DNA from: an uncultured Christensenella sp.
GTDB taxonomy: Bacteria; Bacillota; Clostridia; Christensenellales; Borkfalkiaceae
DNA: 64,000 nt
Direction of reading: 5' to 3'
NCBI GenBank assembly: GCA_910586345.1
Contig: CAJUHC010000002.1
Span: 1-64,000, forward strand
Each line of letters begins with the position of its first letter. The stretch's first letter is position 1. The notes beneath the pieces are model-generated. The model was not told the DNA's origin. It saw only the letters and a program-made list of their open reading frames with translations, and searched no databases. A program made the position numbers and the translations under genes. Shown here piece by piece: positions 24,507 to 33,441 of the stretch.

Positions 24507-25328
24507 TTATATTTTGTCTACCGTCAACGAATAAGAAAAACTTTTTCCTATTTCATCGGCAAAATTTATAAACGGCTTGTCTTTAAGTTCTTTCGGCGCG
24601 CCTTCGGAATCGTTTATACCCCACCAGGGCTCCACGCATATATAATCGCCTCCCTCCTCATTGCTCCAAAAAGCGAATACCGGACAGTCCGATTTATACG
24701 TATATCTATAACCGTCGCGGGTAAGAGCGTAAATATTTCCGCCCGAAAGCCGAGCAAGCTGGAAAGTTTTACATTCGCGGAAAAAGTCTTTGTTTGCAAT
24801 AAAACTTTTAAGTTTGTCAAGGCGTACGGCTTCGCTGTTTCCGACGGGATATAGCAGCGGAGATTCTTCGTTTTCAAACTCGATAACCGCCTCGCCGCCG
24901 GGAGCGTACATTCCCGGGTGTCCTCCTACGTAAAAAGGAATTTCACCGTTTTTCGAAACTACCGTGTAAGTTATATGCACGGTGGTTTTTTCGAGTTTGT
25001 AAGTTATAGATAATTCGAAATCGTAGGGATAGGTTTGTCTGGTAAACGCGTCGGAAACAAGTTTCAAAGTCAGAGTATCGGAATTTATATTACAAAGCTC
25101 GAATACGGAATACCTTGCAACGCCGTGCGATTTCGGTTTATAAGTCTTTCCTCCGACGGTATATTCGCCCGCGTGTCCTATTATCGGAAAAATAACTACG
25201 TCCTGGCTTTTCCAGAATTCGTTTCCCTGCCACTGACGCTCTTCTCCGAGATATTTTACGGATATCATATTTCCGCCCGCATCGGTTACCGAAATTTCCA
25301 AAAATTCGTTTTTAATCGTATAAACCAT
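24507..25328 (-). CDS. Aldose 1-epimerase family protein (LacX-like)
   Basis: A 273-residue galactose-mutarotase-like beta-sandwich. Conserved positions visible are FPIIGH, KSHGVARYSVFEL (the first histidine region), GGHPGM (central histidine) and VEPWWG near the C-terminus, where a glutamate of this fold usually acts as base. It is shorter than true GalM and closest in layout to LacX/YeaD-type epimerases, which interconvert anomers of hexoses or hexose-6-phosphates. The gene is last in the prmA-rsmE-mtaB-prsW-hinT series, 4 nt after hinT. Confidence 0.88.
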   Translation of the reverse strand: MVYTIKNEFLEISVTDAGGNMISVKYLGEERQWQGNEFWKSQDVVIFPIIGHAGEYTVGGKTYKPKSHGVARYSVFELCNINSDTLTLKLVSDAFTRQTYPYDFELSITYKLEKTTVHITYTVVSKNGEIPFYVGGHPGMYAPGGEAVIEFENEESPLLYPVGNSEAVRLDKLKSFIANKDFFRECKTFQLARLSGGNIYALTRDGYRYTYKSDCPVFAFWSNEEGGDYICVEPWWGINDSEGAPKELKDKPFINFADEIGKSFSYSLTVDKI

Positions 25329-25332
25329 TTCG

Positions 25333-25671
25333 TCACCAATCTAAAATCTGACCGCCGAGTATGTGTATATGCAGATGGAATACGGTCTGTCCCGCGTCCC
25401 CGCCCTGATTTATAACAAGGCGGTATCCGTTTTCACAGCCATTGTTCTCTGCGATTTCGGGAATTTTTACGAGCATATACTTTACGAGTTCGGACTGTTC
25501 GTCATCCATCTCGGACAGAGATTTAAAATGGTTCTTAGCGACTGCTAAAAGGTGAACCTTTGCTTTGGGCTCTATGTCCTTGAAAACGAGCATTTTTTCA
25601 TCCTCGTATACTTTTGCAGACGGTATCGAGCCGTCTATTATCTTACAGAAAAGACAATCGTTATTCTTCAT
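25333..25671 (-). CDS. hinT: HIT-family nucleotide hydrolase (HinT-like)
   Basis: A 112-residue histidine-triad protein with CLFCKIIDGSIPS at the N-terminus and the catalytic HLHIHILGG triad at the C-terminus. HinT proteins cleave phosphoramidates such as AMP-lysine and are often encoded near tRNA-related genes. The length is normal. It overlaps the 3' end of the prsW-like gene by 11 nt, indicating one transcript. The CxxC pair at residues 5-8 may bind zinc, as in many bacterial members. Confidence 0.93.
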   Translation of the reverse strand: MKNNDCLFCKIIDGSIPSAKVYEDEKMLVFKDIEPKAKVHLLAVAKNHFKSLSEMDDEQSELVKYMLVKIPEIAENNGCENGYRLVINQGGDAGQTVFHLHIHILGGQILDW

Positions 25672-27241
25672 CTTTTACTCTCCCTAATTTTATTTTAAAA
25701 GAAACGAGAACTATCGCGCACGCAACCATAACGGCGCAACCTCCCGCGCTCAATCCTATAAGAAGACTGTATCCCTCGAACTCTTCCGCGTCTAAAACCG
25801 CCGTAACGGTGCCGTCGGAATTATAAGTATAATCTATAAGTTTGGTATTTACGGCGAACGCCCATATTTTCTCTTTTCCGAATTCGAATTCGGTACAGTT
25901 TATTCTGCTGCTCTCGTTATCGAGTTCCACCGCAATACTGTCGGGATTCTCTTCGGGCATATTATCGTGAAAATAGTAACCGTAAAAATACGCCCCGCCC
26001 GAAAAAGTTACTTTCTGTATCGCGTAGGTTAACTCGCCTTCGATTATGCGTTCTTCGTAATTATCGTTTTTCCCGTCGTATTTCCTGTTCCAATCGGCTT
26101 CGAGATTATATCCGTTCTCGACGAAAGAAATAAACTCCTCTTTACCGGAATAAATTTCCGTCGTATATTCCATACCTATCGGCATAGCGCAAACAATTAA
26201 AATAATAACCGACAGAAAAGTACAGCTCAAAGAAAAAGTCAGATTACCCGCGTTTCTGAACCTCATAAGTTCACCCATTTTCTTGGCTTCGCGGATAATT
26301 TTATCGTTGAGACGCGTCAGATTTATTTCCTGTTCGAGCGTATTGATACGCGATTTATGAATTATCGTAATATTCAGCGCGGCGGCTACGATTACGCAAA
26401 GCAGGATGTCGAGAGCCTTTACCCAGCCTTCGAAAGGTAAATCCCAGCAGATATGAAGCGTAATGCTCAAAAGGAAAATAACGAGTCCCGCCGACCTTAA
26501 AAGTCTTTTTGCAAGACTGTACGACCAGCCTACCGCACCAGTCCATACGATGTGCGTACAAAACGAAGAAAGTCCTCTGTCCGCGAACATAGCGACGGTA
26601 GCCTGAATATCGCTGTGGAAAAAGAATACGTATTTATCGGAGTAATAGAAGATATATCCCATATCCTCTATTACGGAAAAACCCGCTCCTACCGCCGCGG
26701 CAATCAGAAAACACGCGTACGGATTTTTCTGGTTTAAAATTATAATCGCTATTATCGCAGGTATCGTCTTGCATATTTCTTCGAGAACGCCCGCGACAAC
26801 CGCGCCGAGCCATTTATTGGTGACGGGTAAAAACGCGTAACCCAATTGCGACAATAAGCAAGCCGCCGTTCCGCCGCCTACGAGCACGGCAAGTATCAGA
26901 AGTAAACTTATACCGCGCTTAGGATACAGCTCGTATAAAAGAATTATAAAAGGAATAGTAAAAGTAATTCCGCCGAGAAAAGTTACCGAAGGAACGAACA
27001 GTGTGTTGTTCGTAAGGCGCAGTACCAAAACGTTAACGGTAAAAAGCATAAACAGCACGAAAAACGCTCTGACGTACAGCCAGGGAAAAGCGCCCGTTAC
27101 GCCTTCCGTGTTTTTCGTAAGTCCGCGCGAAAAGATTTCCCGATACTCGGCTTTTGAGTGAGCACGGAAAGTTTCCTTGAAAAAATATGTAATTTTCGCG
27201 CGCACGATTGCGCTTTTTGATTTAACCATCTGTTTCGGCAA
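25661..27241 (-). CDS. PrsW-type intramembrane metalloprotease
   Basis: A 526-residue membrane protein. After a cytosolic N-terminus there are about eight hydrophobic helices. The PrsW signatures are present: GAVVAGVLEEICKTIP (the EE motif) and AAAVGAGFSVIEDMGYIFY, followed by a conserved histidine in SFCTHIVWTGAVGW. Residues about 350-500 form an extra extracytoplasmic domain absent from short PrsW proteins, flanked by two more membrane segments. PrsW proteases cleave anti-sigma factors in Bacillus and Clostridium; no sigma gene lies nearby. It overlaps mtaB by 20 nt. Confidence 0.85.
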   Translation of the reverse strand: MPKQMVKSKSAIVRAKITYFFKETFRAHSKAEYREIFSRGLTKNTEGVTGAFPWLYVRAFFVLFMLFTVNVLVLRLTNNTLFVPSVTFLGGITFTIPFIILLYELYPKRGISLLLILAVLVGGGTAACLLSQLGYAFLPVTNKWLGAVVAGVLEEICKTIPAIIAIIILNQKNPYACFLIAAAVGAGFSVIEDMGYIFYYSDKYVFFFHSDIQATVAMFADRGLSSFCTHIVWTGAVGWSYSLAKRLLRSAGLVIFLLSITLHICWDLPFEGWVKALDILLCVIVAAALNITIIHKSRINTLEQEINLTRLNDKIIREAKKMGELMRFRNAGNLTFSLSCTFLSVIILIVCAMPIGMEYTTEIYSGKEEFISFVENGYNLEADWNRKYDGKNDNYEERIIEGELTYAIQKVTFSGGAYFYGYYFHDNMPEENPDSIAVELDNESSRINCTEFEFGKEKIWAFAVNTKLIDYTYNSDGTVTAVLDAEEFEGYSLLIGLSAGGCAVMVACAIVLVSFKIKLGRVKDEE

Positions 27242-28430
27242 TTACACCGTCCTTATATAAATTCTTTATTTTTACGTTATATTTTTTACCCGCCTGCAAT
27301 TTATCCGGAACATAAACGCGGATATAATTACCTGTATAACCGCTCGTGTAACCGTCAACAAATTCCTCGGCGATTATGCTTTGGCTTTTTCCTATAAAAC
27401 GGGAAGCAAACGCGGTTGACGTCCGCTCAGCTGCTTTCAATAATCGGTGAAGCCGTTCGGACTTTATTTCCGCGGGAATATCTTTGAGCCTGAACGCGGC
27501 GGTTCCCTCTCTCGGCGAATACGCGAACGCGTGAACGCGGGCAAATCCGACTTCTTCGATTACAGAAAGACTTTGCAAAAAGTCCTCTTCCGTTTCCGTC
27601 GCGTATCCTGCTATTATATCGGTAGTTATAGCCGCATCGGGAAAATATTCATACGCTTTACGGCATTTTTCCATATAAACCGCGCGCGTATAGCGTCTGT
27701 TCATCGCCTTCAACACTCTGTCGCTTCCGCTTTGCAGGGATAAATGGAACTGCGGAGCAAAGTCTTTCAATTCTCTAAGCGAGGACAAAAAAGCGTCCGT
27801 AATTACTCCGCACTCCAAAGAGCCGAGCCTTATACGCTTATCGACGTCTTTAAGAGCCGAAACAAGTCTTTCAAGTCCGCCCTCGTATGAGGAGATATTT
27901 ATTCCGTTTAAAACTATCTCCGTACAGTCCGTATTATTTATTTCGTTCAGAATATCTTCGACGGGACGCGAAACCTCGCGGCCGCGGAGATAAGGTATTA
28001 TACAGTACGAACAGAAATTGTTGCAACCGTCCTGAATTTTTATAAACGCGCGGGTTCTCGTCTGCTTGGGATAAGGAAGTTGAGTAAAAGCTCCGCCGTA
28101 AATATCCGTAAAAGCCTTTAATATTTCCTCTTTTTTCCGTGCGCCGGTAACGAAAGTAACCGCCCTGTCTTCGAAACTTTTTTTATCTTTTTCGGAGGCG
28201 CACCCGCAGACGAAAATTTTCGCGTCGGGATTGAATTTTCTGACCCTCGCCACCAGCTGACGGCTTTTTTTCTCGGCTTCGCGTGTGACGGCGCAGGTAT
28301 TTAGTACATAAACGTCGGCGTAAGAGAGATTATCGCTGACCTCCAAACCCAAATTTTCGAGAGCGGACATAATGGAAGCCGATTCGACTTCGTTTACCTT
28401 ACAGCCGAGCGTGAATACAACCGCTTTCAT
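27222..28430 (-). CDS. mtaB: tRNA t6A37 methylthiotransferase MtaB
   Basis: A 402-residue radical-SAM enzyme. The N-terminal UPF0004 domain has cysteines in TLGCKVNEVES, LNTCAVTREAEKKS and VCGCASE that hold the auxiliary 4Fe-4S cluster. The radical-SAM motif is CNNFCSYC, followed by PYLRGREVSR. The C-terminal TRAM domain (about 340-400) binds tRNA. The enzyme converts t6A to ms2t6A at position 37 of ANN-decoding tRNAs. It overlaps rsmE by 4 nt and prsW by 20 nt; the prmA-rsmE-mtaB order is conserved in Clostridia. Confidence 0.95.
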   Translation of the reverse strand: MKAVVFTLGCKVNEVESASIMSALENLGLEVSDNLSYADVYVLNTCAVTREAEKKSRQLVARVRKFNPDAKIFVCGCASEKDKKSFEDRAVTFVTGARKKEEILKAFTDIYGGAFTQLPYPKQTRTRAFIKIQDGCNNFCSYCIIPYLRGREVSRPVEDILNEINNTDCTEIVLNGINISSYEGGLERLVSALKDVDKRIRLGSLECGVITDAFLSSLRELKDFAPQFHLSLQSGSDRVLKAMNRRYTRAVYMEKCRKAYEYFPDAAITTDIIAGYATETEEDFLQSLSVIEEVGFARVHAFAYSPREGTAAFRLKDIPAEIKSERLHRLLKAAERTSTAFASRFIGKSQSIIAEEFVDGYTSGYTGNYIRVYVPDKLQAGKKYNVKIKNLYKDGVIAETDG

Positions 28431-29155
28431 CTCAGTTCTCCGAGCGCGTATGAAACGAGCGCTGTAAGAGCTACGGCGGCGGTTTCAGCTCGCAGTATTC
28501 TTTTGCCGAGGGTTATGCTTGAAAAACCGAGCTCCTGCGAAAACGCAAATTCCTTCTCAGAAAAACCGCCCTCGCTTCCTACCGCAAGCGCGGCGGAACC
28601 GTTTATACTCATTATATCCGTCTGCGACTGTTTGGCAAATTCGCAGGCGAAAAGTTTGTTTTTATAATCTTTCGCGGAATTAAGCGCGTCCGCGAATTTA
28701 TCGAAATAGACGACTTCCGGCGCGCGTGAACGCATACATTGTTTAGCCGCCTCGCGCGCGACTTTATTGAGACGTTCTATTTTGTTTGCGTTCATAAACG
28801 CAGAACAGTATTCCGAAGAAAAAATTCCTATTCTGCCGACTCCGAGTTCCGTGGCTTTCTGAACCGCGAGTTCGGTTTTGTCGCCTTTAAGCGCGCCACA
28901 CAAAAGATAAATTTCCGTCTTCGGTTCGCGTGAGCCGTCCCACCCGCCCGTTATATGCGCCGTAAGGCTGTGCTTGGAAATTTTCGCAACGATTGCGGAA
29001 TACTCCTTTCCGCTACCGTCGAGAAGTATTATTTCAGTCCCTTCTTCGACGCGCTGTACGGTCTTTGCGTGAATGAATTCTTCGCCGTCGAGAACCGCTT
29101 CGCTCATTTCGGGATAATCTATCTCCCGAACGAAAAATCTCTTACGCCCGCTCAT
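28427..29155 (-). CDS. rsmE: 16S rRNA (uracil(1498)-N3)-methyltransferase RsmE
   Basis: A 242-residue SPOUT methyltransferase. The N-terminal PUA-like domain begins MSGRKRFFVREI. Diagnostic motifs are CGALKGDKTELAVQKATELGV, AVGSEGGFSEKE and LGKRILRAETAAVALTALV, the last forming the trefoil knot. The ATG at 29155 overlaps the prmA stop (ATGA), which supports it over the longer frame from 29179. It methylates N3 of U1498 in the small subunit rRNA. Same operon as prmA and mtaB. Confidence 0.95.
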   Translation of the reverse strand: MSGRKRFFVREIDYPEMSEAVLDGEEFIHAKTVQRVEEGTEIILLDGSGKEYSAIVAKISKHSLTAHITGGWDGSREPKTEIYLLCGALKGDKTELAVQKATELGVGRIGIFSSEYCSAFMNANKIERLNKVAREAAKQCMRSRAPEVVYFDKFADALNSAKDYKNKLFACEFAKQSQTDIMSINGSAALAVGSEGGFSEKEFAFSQELGFSSITLGKRILRAETAAVALTALVSYALGELR

Positions 29156-30090
29156 AATCTGAACGACAGGGCGTACCACTCGCCCTCTTTTATGCTTTTT
29201 TCCAAAGTCAACCCCTGCGCACCGAACGCATCTTTAACAGTTTGCAGACGGCTTTCGATTATACCGCTTAAAATAAGCGTTCCGCCGTCTTTGAGATTTT
29301 TCGGAATCGACGGGGCAAGACGGCATAATATCTCAGCCGTAATATTCGCGAGCATAATATCCCCTTTTATTTCCGCGTCGCTTAAAAGGTCGGAATGAGC
29401 CACTTTAACTTTATCCGATACTCCGTTTATTTTGCAGTTGTGCGTTGCGCTCTTTACCGCTATATCGTCTATATCCGTCAGATACGCGAATTCCGCGCCG
29501 AGCTTTATTGCCGAAATTCCTAAAATTCCGCTTCCGCAACCGACGTCTATGCAAACGGAACGCGGCGTCAAATATTCCTGTAAAAGTTTCAGACACATCG
29601 ACGTAGTTTCGTGTTCGCCCGTGCCGAAAGCCATATTACTGTCGAGCTTTACTACCTTTTCGTCCGGCTTTTTTTCATACGCTATCCATTCGGGACAGAC
29701 GACTATTCTCTCGCCGATGTGCAAGGGACGGAAATGCTTGCGCCAGATTTCCAGCCAGTCGTCACCCTCGACTACTTTGCCCGTAGTTTCGAGCGTACCG
29801 AAATTCAGGAAGCCTTTTCCTCTTTCTTTCAGAATTTCTATGTCTTCTCTTATAAGCGGTAAAGTTTTCGGAGTATCTTCCAAAGTTATAAAAGCCTTTA
29901 CTAATACGTCGCCGTTATCCAAAAGACTTTCGTCCATATAGTCCCAATACATAGCTTTATCGCGTTGCAGGGCGATTACGTCCTTGACGTCTGAAATAGC
30001 TACGCCGTAGTTAGTGTAATTCCAAAGCGCGTCCGCGATAAGTTCGCTTGCTTCGCTTGTCGTATGAACAGTAATTTCCGTGAATTTCAT
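29152..30090 (-). CDS. prmA: Ribosomal protein L11 methyltransferase PrmA
   Basis: A 312-residue enzyme that trimethylates ribosomal protein L11. The N-terminal substrate-binding domain (about 1-110) is followed by the Rossmann methyltransferase domain. That domain has DSNMAFGTGEHETTSMCLKLL (characteristic of PrmA), VCIDVGCGSGILGISAIKLGA (SAM site) and LANITAEIL (motif IV, N/DPPY-like). Length and motifs are normal. It is first in the operon with rsmE and mtaB, 11 nt downstream of the mgtC-like gene, so the transcript may begin further upstream. Confidence 0.95.
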   Translation of the reverse strand: MKFTEITVHTTSEASELIADALWNYTNYGVAISDVKDVIALQRDKAMYWDYMDESLLDNGDVLVKAFITLEDTPKTLPLIREDIEILKERGKGFLNFGTLETTGKVVEGDDWLEIWRKHFRPLHIGERIVVCPEWIAYEKKPDEKVVKLDSNMAFGTGEHETTSMCLKLLQEYLTPRSVCIDVGCGSGILGISAIKLGAEFAYLTDIDDIAVKSATHNCKINGVSDKVKVAHSDLLSDAEIKGDIMLANITAEILCRLAPSIPKNLKDGGTLILSGIIESRLQTVKDAFGAQGLTLEKSIKEGEWYALSFRL

Positions 30091-30101
30091 AATAGTTGAA
30101 T

Positions 30102-30785
30102 TTACCTGTCGCTCTCCGTCTTTTCTACCGATATAACGAACGGATATTCGTTTACCATATTGTAAATAATTTCCGCGTTGATTTCTTTCTTAGTATGAAG
30201 TACCGCATAATAGATTATATCGTCGCCTTTACGCTCCGCTTTAAATTCCGTAAAACTTGTTATAGCAAAAATTTTCTTAATAACCGTAGGACTATCTTCT
30301 GTCGGGCTTTTGAAAACTATTCTAACTTCGGTATAGTGTTTTTCCTTGAATAGTCCGAAAGGCAGATGCAAAAACAACTGTATGAGAATAATAAGCACCG
30401 CCGCGCCTATCGCGATATAGTACATACCCGCCGCAGCCGCCATTGCAATAGCCGCAGTCAGCCAGATACCCGCGGCGGAAGTCAGTCCGTGAACAGCGTT
30501 CTGTCTGTGCAGAATCATACCGGCGCCGATAAAACCTATACCCGAAACCACCTGCGCCGCAACCTGAGCCGCGTTAAAGTAATCGGTATCCGTAAAACCG
30601 TATTTGGATACGACCGTAAAAAGCGCCGCGCCCGTCGCAACTACTACGTGCGTTCTTATGCCCGCGACTTTCAAACGCAGCTGTCTTTCCACTCCGAGAG
30701 CGAAACCGAGAAATATAGCCAATAAAATTCTCAAAAGACATTCGAGCCATAAAAGATTTTCAGGCAACAGATTGATATCGGGCAT
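30102..30785 (-). CDS. MgtC/SapB family membrane protein
   Basis: A 227-residue protein. Four or five hydrophobic helices in the N-terminal 145 residues carry the MgtC signatures LGFALGVERQLRLKVAGIRTHVVVATGAALFTVVSKYGF and RVAAQVVSGIGFIGAGMILH-like sequence. The C-terminal soluble part (about 150-227) resembles the small ACT-like domain of the family. MgtC proteins are linked to magnesium limitation and F-type ATPase control. GAGGTG precedes the ATG. A 13-bp palindrome ATCTTATTAAGAT (30816-30828) about 30 nt upstream may be an operator. Confidence 0.9.
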   Translation of the reverse strand: MPDINLLPENLLWLECLLRILLAIFLGFALGVERQLRLKVAGIRTHVVVATGAALFTVVSKYGFTDTDYFNAAQVAAQVVSGIGFIGAGMILHRQNAVHGLTSAAGIWLTAAIAMAAAAGMYYIAIGAAVLIILIQLFLHLPFGLFKEKHYTEVRIVFKSPTEDSPTVIKKIFAITSFTEFKAERKGDDIIYYAVLHTKKEINAEIIYNMVNEYPFVISVEKTESDR

Positions 30786-30871
30786 TATTTCACCTCGTTA
30801 AACGGTCGTTATAATATCTTATTAAGATTTTAACACGAATAGCCTTTAAACGCAAGTAATTAAGAAAGCAA

Positions 30872-30901
30872 TAAAACAGGGATTTCGTCAAACAAAATCC
30901 C
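30872..30901 (-). terminator. Intrinsic terminator of the TrxB-like gene
   Basis: Arms GGGATTT/AAATCCC (30879-30885 with 30895-30901), followed on the minus strand by a T-rich run. Confidence 0.7.
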
Positions 30902-30908
30902 CGGTTTA

Positions 30909-31760
30909 CTATTTCAGATTCGCAATATACTCGACAGCCGAATGAGCGGCGACGTTGCCCTCACCGGCGGCTTTCGCATACTGGTAAGGTCTGCCGGTAC
31001 AGTCGCCCGCGGCGAAAATTCCCGCAATATTGGTCGAGCAATCCCGCTTTATGGCTATACTCCCGTTTTCGATTGCAAGACCGCGCACAAGAGTTGACGG
31101 CGAAACCGCGCCCTTTAATATAAACAGACCGTCCGCCTCCGCTTCCCCGTCTTTATATTCGATTTTTTTCAATTTCGTATCGCCCGAAAGACGTAAGGGC
31201 TGTTTCAATATTATACGCGCGTTTTCGCTCTTGATTTCGTAATTTTTATACAGCGGGAAAACGTAAGCGGTCTTTGCTATACCGCACAAAAACTCGATTT
31301 CGTGTTCGAATTTTTTATCCGTGCAATATATTGCGATAGTTTTGCCCTTGTAAAGAAAGCCGTCGCAAGTCGCGCAATAACTGACTCCGCGCCCGACGAA
31401 TTTTTCTTCGCCTTCGAGCGGTTTTTTATCCTCCGTTCCTATACAGAGTATAACCGCCTTTGCCTCGTAAGCGCTGTCCTGCGCAAGCAGCGTAAAATGT
31501 CCGTCCGTTTCGTAAATACCCGTTACAATCTTTTCTTCGGGCTTTATTCCCATAATTTCGCAGTGTTCGAGAAAACTTTTTTCCAGCCCCGCGCCCGAAA
31601 TTTCGCTAAGTCCCAAGTAATTTTTTACGAGCTGAGCCTGAGAAACTTTTTTAGAAATATCACGGCTCGAAAACCAAATAAAATTTTTACCGAGTATCTT
31701 TAAATTTATTGAGGCGGAAATTCCCGCGGGTCCGCTTCCGATAACCGCTATATCGTACAT
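30909..31760 (-). CDS. Thioredoxin-reductase-like FAD flavoprotein
   Basis: A 283-residue member of the TrxB family. The FAD-binding motif is GSGPAGISAS, the redox-active motif is CATCDG in GVSYCATCDGFLYKG, and the second FAD motif is GIFAAGDCTGRPYQYAKAAGEGNVAAHSA. The NADPH domain is shorter than usual (GKTIAIYCTDKKFEHE replaces the normal GxGxxA motif). This suggests altered nucleotide specificity or a ferredoxin-dependent type (FFTR-like), as known in Clostridia. No thioredoxin gene is adjacent. The gene lies between mgtC and the hydrogenase, each with its own terminator. Confidence 0.85.
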   Translation of the reverse strand: MYDIAVIGSGPAGISASINLKILGKNFIWFSSRDISKKVSQAQLVKNYLGLSEISGAGLEKSFLEHCEIMGIKPEEKIVTGIYETDGHFTLLAQDSAYEAKAVILCIGTEDKKPLEGEEKFVGRGVSYCATCDGFLYKGKTIAIYCTDKKFEHEIEFLCGIAKTAYVFPLYKNYEIKSENARIILKQPLRLSGDTKLKKIEYKDGEAEADGLFILKGAVSPSTLVRGLAIENGSIAIKRDCSTNIAGIFAAGDCTGRPYQYAKAAGEGNVAAHSAVEYIANLK

Positions 31761-31792
31761 ACAGTAATTATTAACTCCGAAATTTTATTTTA

Positions 31793-31811
31793 ACCCCGCG
31801 TCAAGCGGGGT
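31793..31811 (-). terminator. Hairpin terminator of the hydrogenase gene
   Basis: ACCCCGC/GCGGGGT (31793-31799 with 31805-31811), followed on the minus strand by an AT-rich tract. Confidence 0.6.
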
Positions 31812-31816
31812 CCGTT

Positions 31817-33328
31817 TCAGTCCATTTTCGTCAGTTTTTCAGCTAGGTCTTCCATTTCTCTGGGCGGAACGGACTGCTCACTCTCTTTTACAATCTGTTC
31901 TACTGCCGTCTTGGCGCGTTCAGGCGGAATAATCGTTCCTACGCCAGCGACACAGCCGCCGGGACAGCCCATACCTTCAATCATATAACCGTTGAATTTA
32001 CCCGCCTTTGCAAGCGTAAGAATCTTCTTGCACTCGAAAAGTCCTTCCGCGTGCTGAATCTTGACCTGCGTTTCGGGGTAGTACTCTTTTATACAGTTTT
32101 CGATAGCGCTCGCAACTCCGCCGGCACAAGCATAACTTCTGCCCGCGCCCGTAGCGCCGAGCTTCACGGGGAGCTCTTCTATCTCCTCGGGATTTATGTT
32201 CTTCGCGTCGAACATACCCGCAAGCTCCTCGAACGTAATTACGAAATCGACGTAGCTTCTGACAGTCCGTCTCGAAGCTTCAAGCTTTTTTGCCGCGCAC
32301 GGTCCTATAAACACCACTCGCGCGTTCGGGCGGTTGACCTTTATAGAACGCGCCGTCGCCACCATAGGCGTGAGCTCTTCCGAGACTTCGGAAGCCAAGT
32401 CGGAAAACTGTTTTTTTACGAGAACCGCCCACGCGGGACAACAGCTCGTAAACAAAAACGGAAGTTTACCCGTCGATACTTCTTTAACATAGTGGTGAGC
32501 TTCCGCTATACAGCCTACGTCGGCGCCGACGGCAACCTCGTAGACGTCCTTAAATCCGAGCGCGAGAAGTGCGGATTTCATTTTACCGACCGTCGCTTTC
32601 GCTCCGAACTGACCGACTATCGCGGGAGCTACTGCGGCGACTACTTCGTCGCCTTTCTTTATAGCCTGTATGAGCTGGAAAATCTGAGACTTGTCCGCTA
32701 TAGCTCCGAACGGACACGCCGACATACACTGACCGCAAGCAACGCATTTTTCATTGTCTATATGCGCTCTGCCGTATTCGTCGCTTTTAATTGCCTTAAC
32801 TCCGCAAGCCGTAGCGCAGGGACGTTTATGATGTGCTATCGCATCATAAGGGCAGGCGGACTTACATTTACCGCACTTTATACATTTTGACTGGTCTATA
32901 TATGATTTGCCGTTTACAATCGATACCGCGCCCTTGGGACAAACTTTTACGCAGGCGCGCGATAGGCAGTTTCTGCACTGGTCCGAAACGCAATACTCGT
33001 TGTCAGGGCATTTATCGCAGGCGGAAGGAATAACCTGCATAAGCGGAGGTTCGTAATATTTATCGGCTATGGTGCTCTTATCCATTCCCGCTGTTATGCT
33101 TACGGGTTTATTTGCGGGACGAAGCGACAGACCCATCGCAAGACGTACGCGTTCCGCGGCAATCTGTCTTTCGCGGTAGACGCTTTCTCTGTATTTAGGC
33201 TGTTCGTCTGGCGTAATTACGTAAGGTATCTCCTCTAAATCGCTTGCGGGATTTTCAGATTCATAAGCTATTCTTGCAACCTCGGCAAACACTTTTCTTC
33301 TTAAATTCGTAACTCTCTGGCTTTTCAT
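31817..33328 (-). CDS. Monomeric [FeFe] hydrogenase (group B-like)
   Basis: A 503-residue iron-sulfur enzyme. The ATG at 33328 is chosen because GGAG precedes it and the promoter lies further upstream at 33385-33357. The N-terminus carries a cysteine-rich segment (CDKCPDNEYC...CRNCLSRACVKVCP) and two 4Fe-4S ferredoxin motifs (CIKCGKCKSACPYDAI and CVACGQCMSACPFGAI). The H-cluster domain has L1 TSCCPAW, L2 IGPCAAKK and L3 EGMGCPGGC, complete in all cysteines. It should reduce protons or oxidise H2 with ferredoxin. No maturase gene (hydE, F, G) is in the window, so these must lie elsewhere. Confidence 0.92.
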   Translation of the reverse strand: MKSQRVTNLRRKVFAEVARIAYESENPASDLEEIPYVITPDEQPKYRESVYRERQIAAERVRLAMGLSLRPANKPVSITAGMDKSTIADKYYEPPLMQVIPSACDKCPDNEYCVSDQCRNCLSRACVKVCPKGAVSIVNGKSYIDQSKCIKCGKCKSACPYDAIAHHKRPCATACGVKAIKSDEYGRAHIDNEKCVACGQCMSACPFGAIADKSQIFQLIQAIKKGDEVVAAVAPAIVGQFGAKATVGKMKSALLALGFKDVYEVAVGADVGCIAEAHHYVKEVSTGKLPFLFTSCCPAWAVLVKKQFSDLASEVSEELTPMVATARSIKVNRPNARVVFIGPCAAKKLEASRRTVRSYVDFVITFEELAGMFDAKNINPEEIEELPVKLGATGAGRSYACAGGVASAIENCIKEYYPETQVKIQHAEGLFECKKILTLAKAGKFNGYMIEGMGCPGGCVAGVGTIIPPERAKTAVEQIVKESEQSVPPREMEDLAEKLTKMD

Positions 33329-33356
33329 ATTATCTCCAAAATAATTAATCGATAAA

Positions 33357-33385
33357 ATTATATCATTATAATGAGTGTTTGTCAA
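33357..33385 (-). promoter_or_regulatory. Promoter of the hydrogenase gene
   Basis: Minus strand TTGACA (33385-33380), 17-nt spacer, TATAAT (33362-33357), start site near 33350. This excludes translation from the upstream ATG at 33385. Confidence 0.88.
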
Positions 33386-33410
33386 AATTTTTAACTTGAA
33401 AATTGCCCGT

Positions 33411-33427
33411 GCGGTTTAGAAAACCGC
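33411..33427 (-). terminator. Hairpin after the ABC permease gene
   Basis: GCGGTTT/AAACCGC with a 3-nt loop; weak T run on the minus strand. Confidence 0.45.
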
Positions 33428-33441
33428 GCGGACTGAATTTC

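Noticed and set aside
33329..33385. N-terminal extension of the hydrogenase from the ATG at 33385
   Set aside because: The promoter -35 and -10 boxes lie inside this stretch, and the downstream ATG has a ribosome-binding site.
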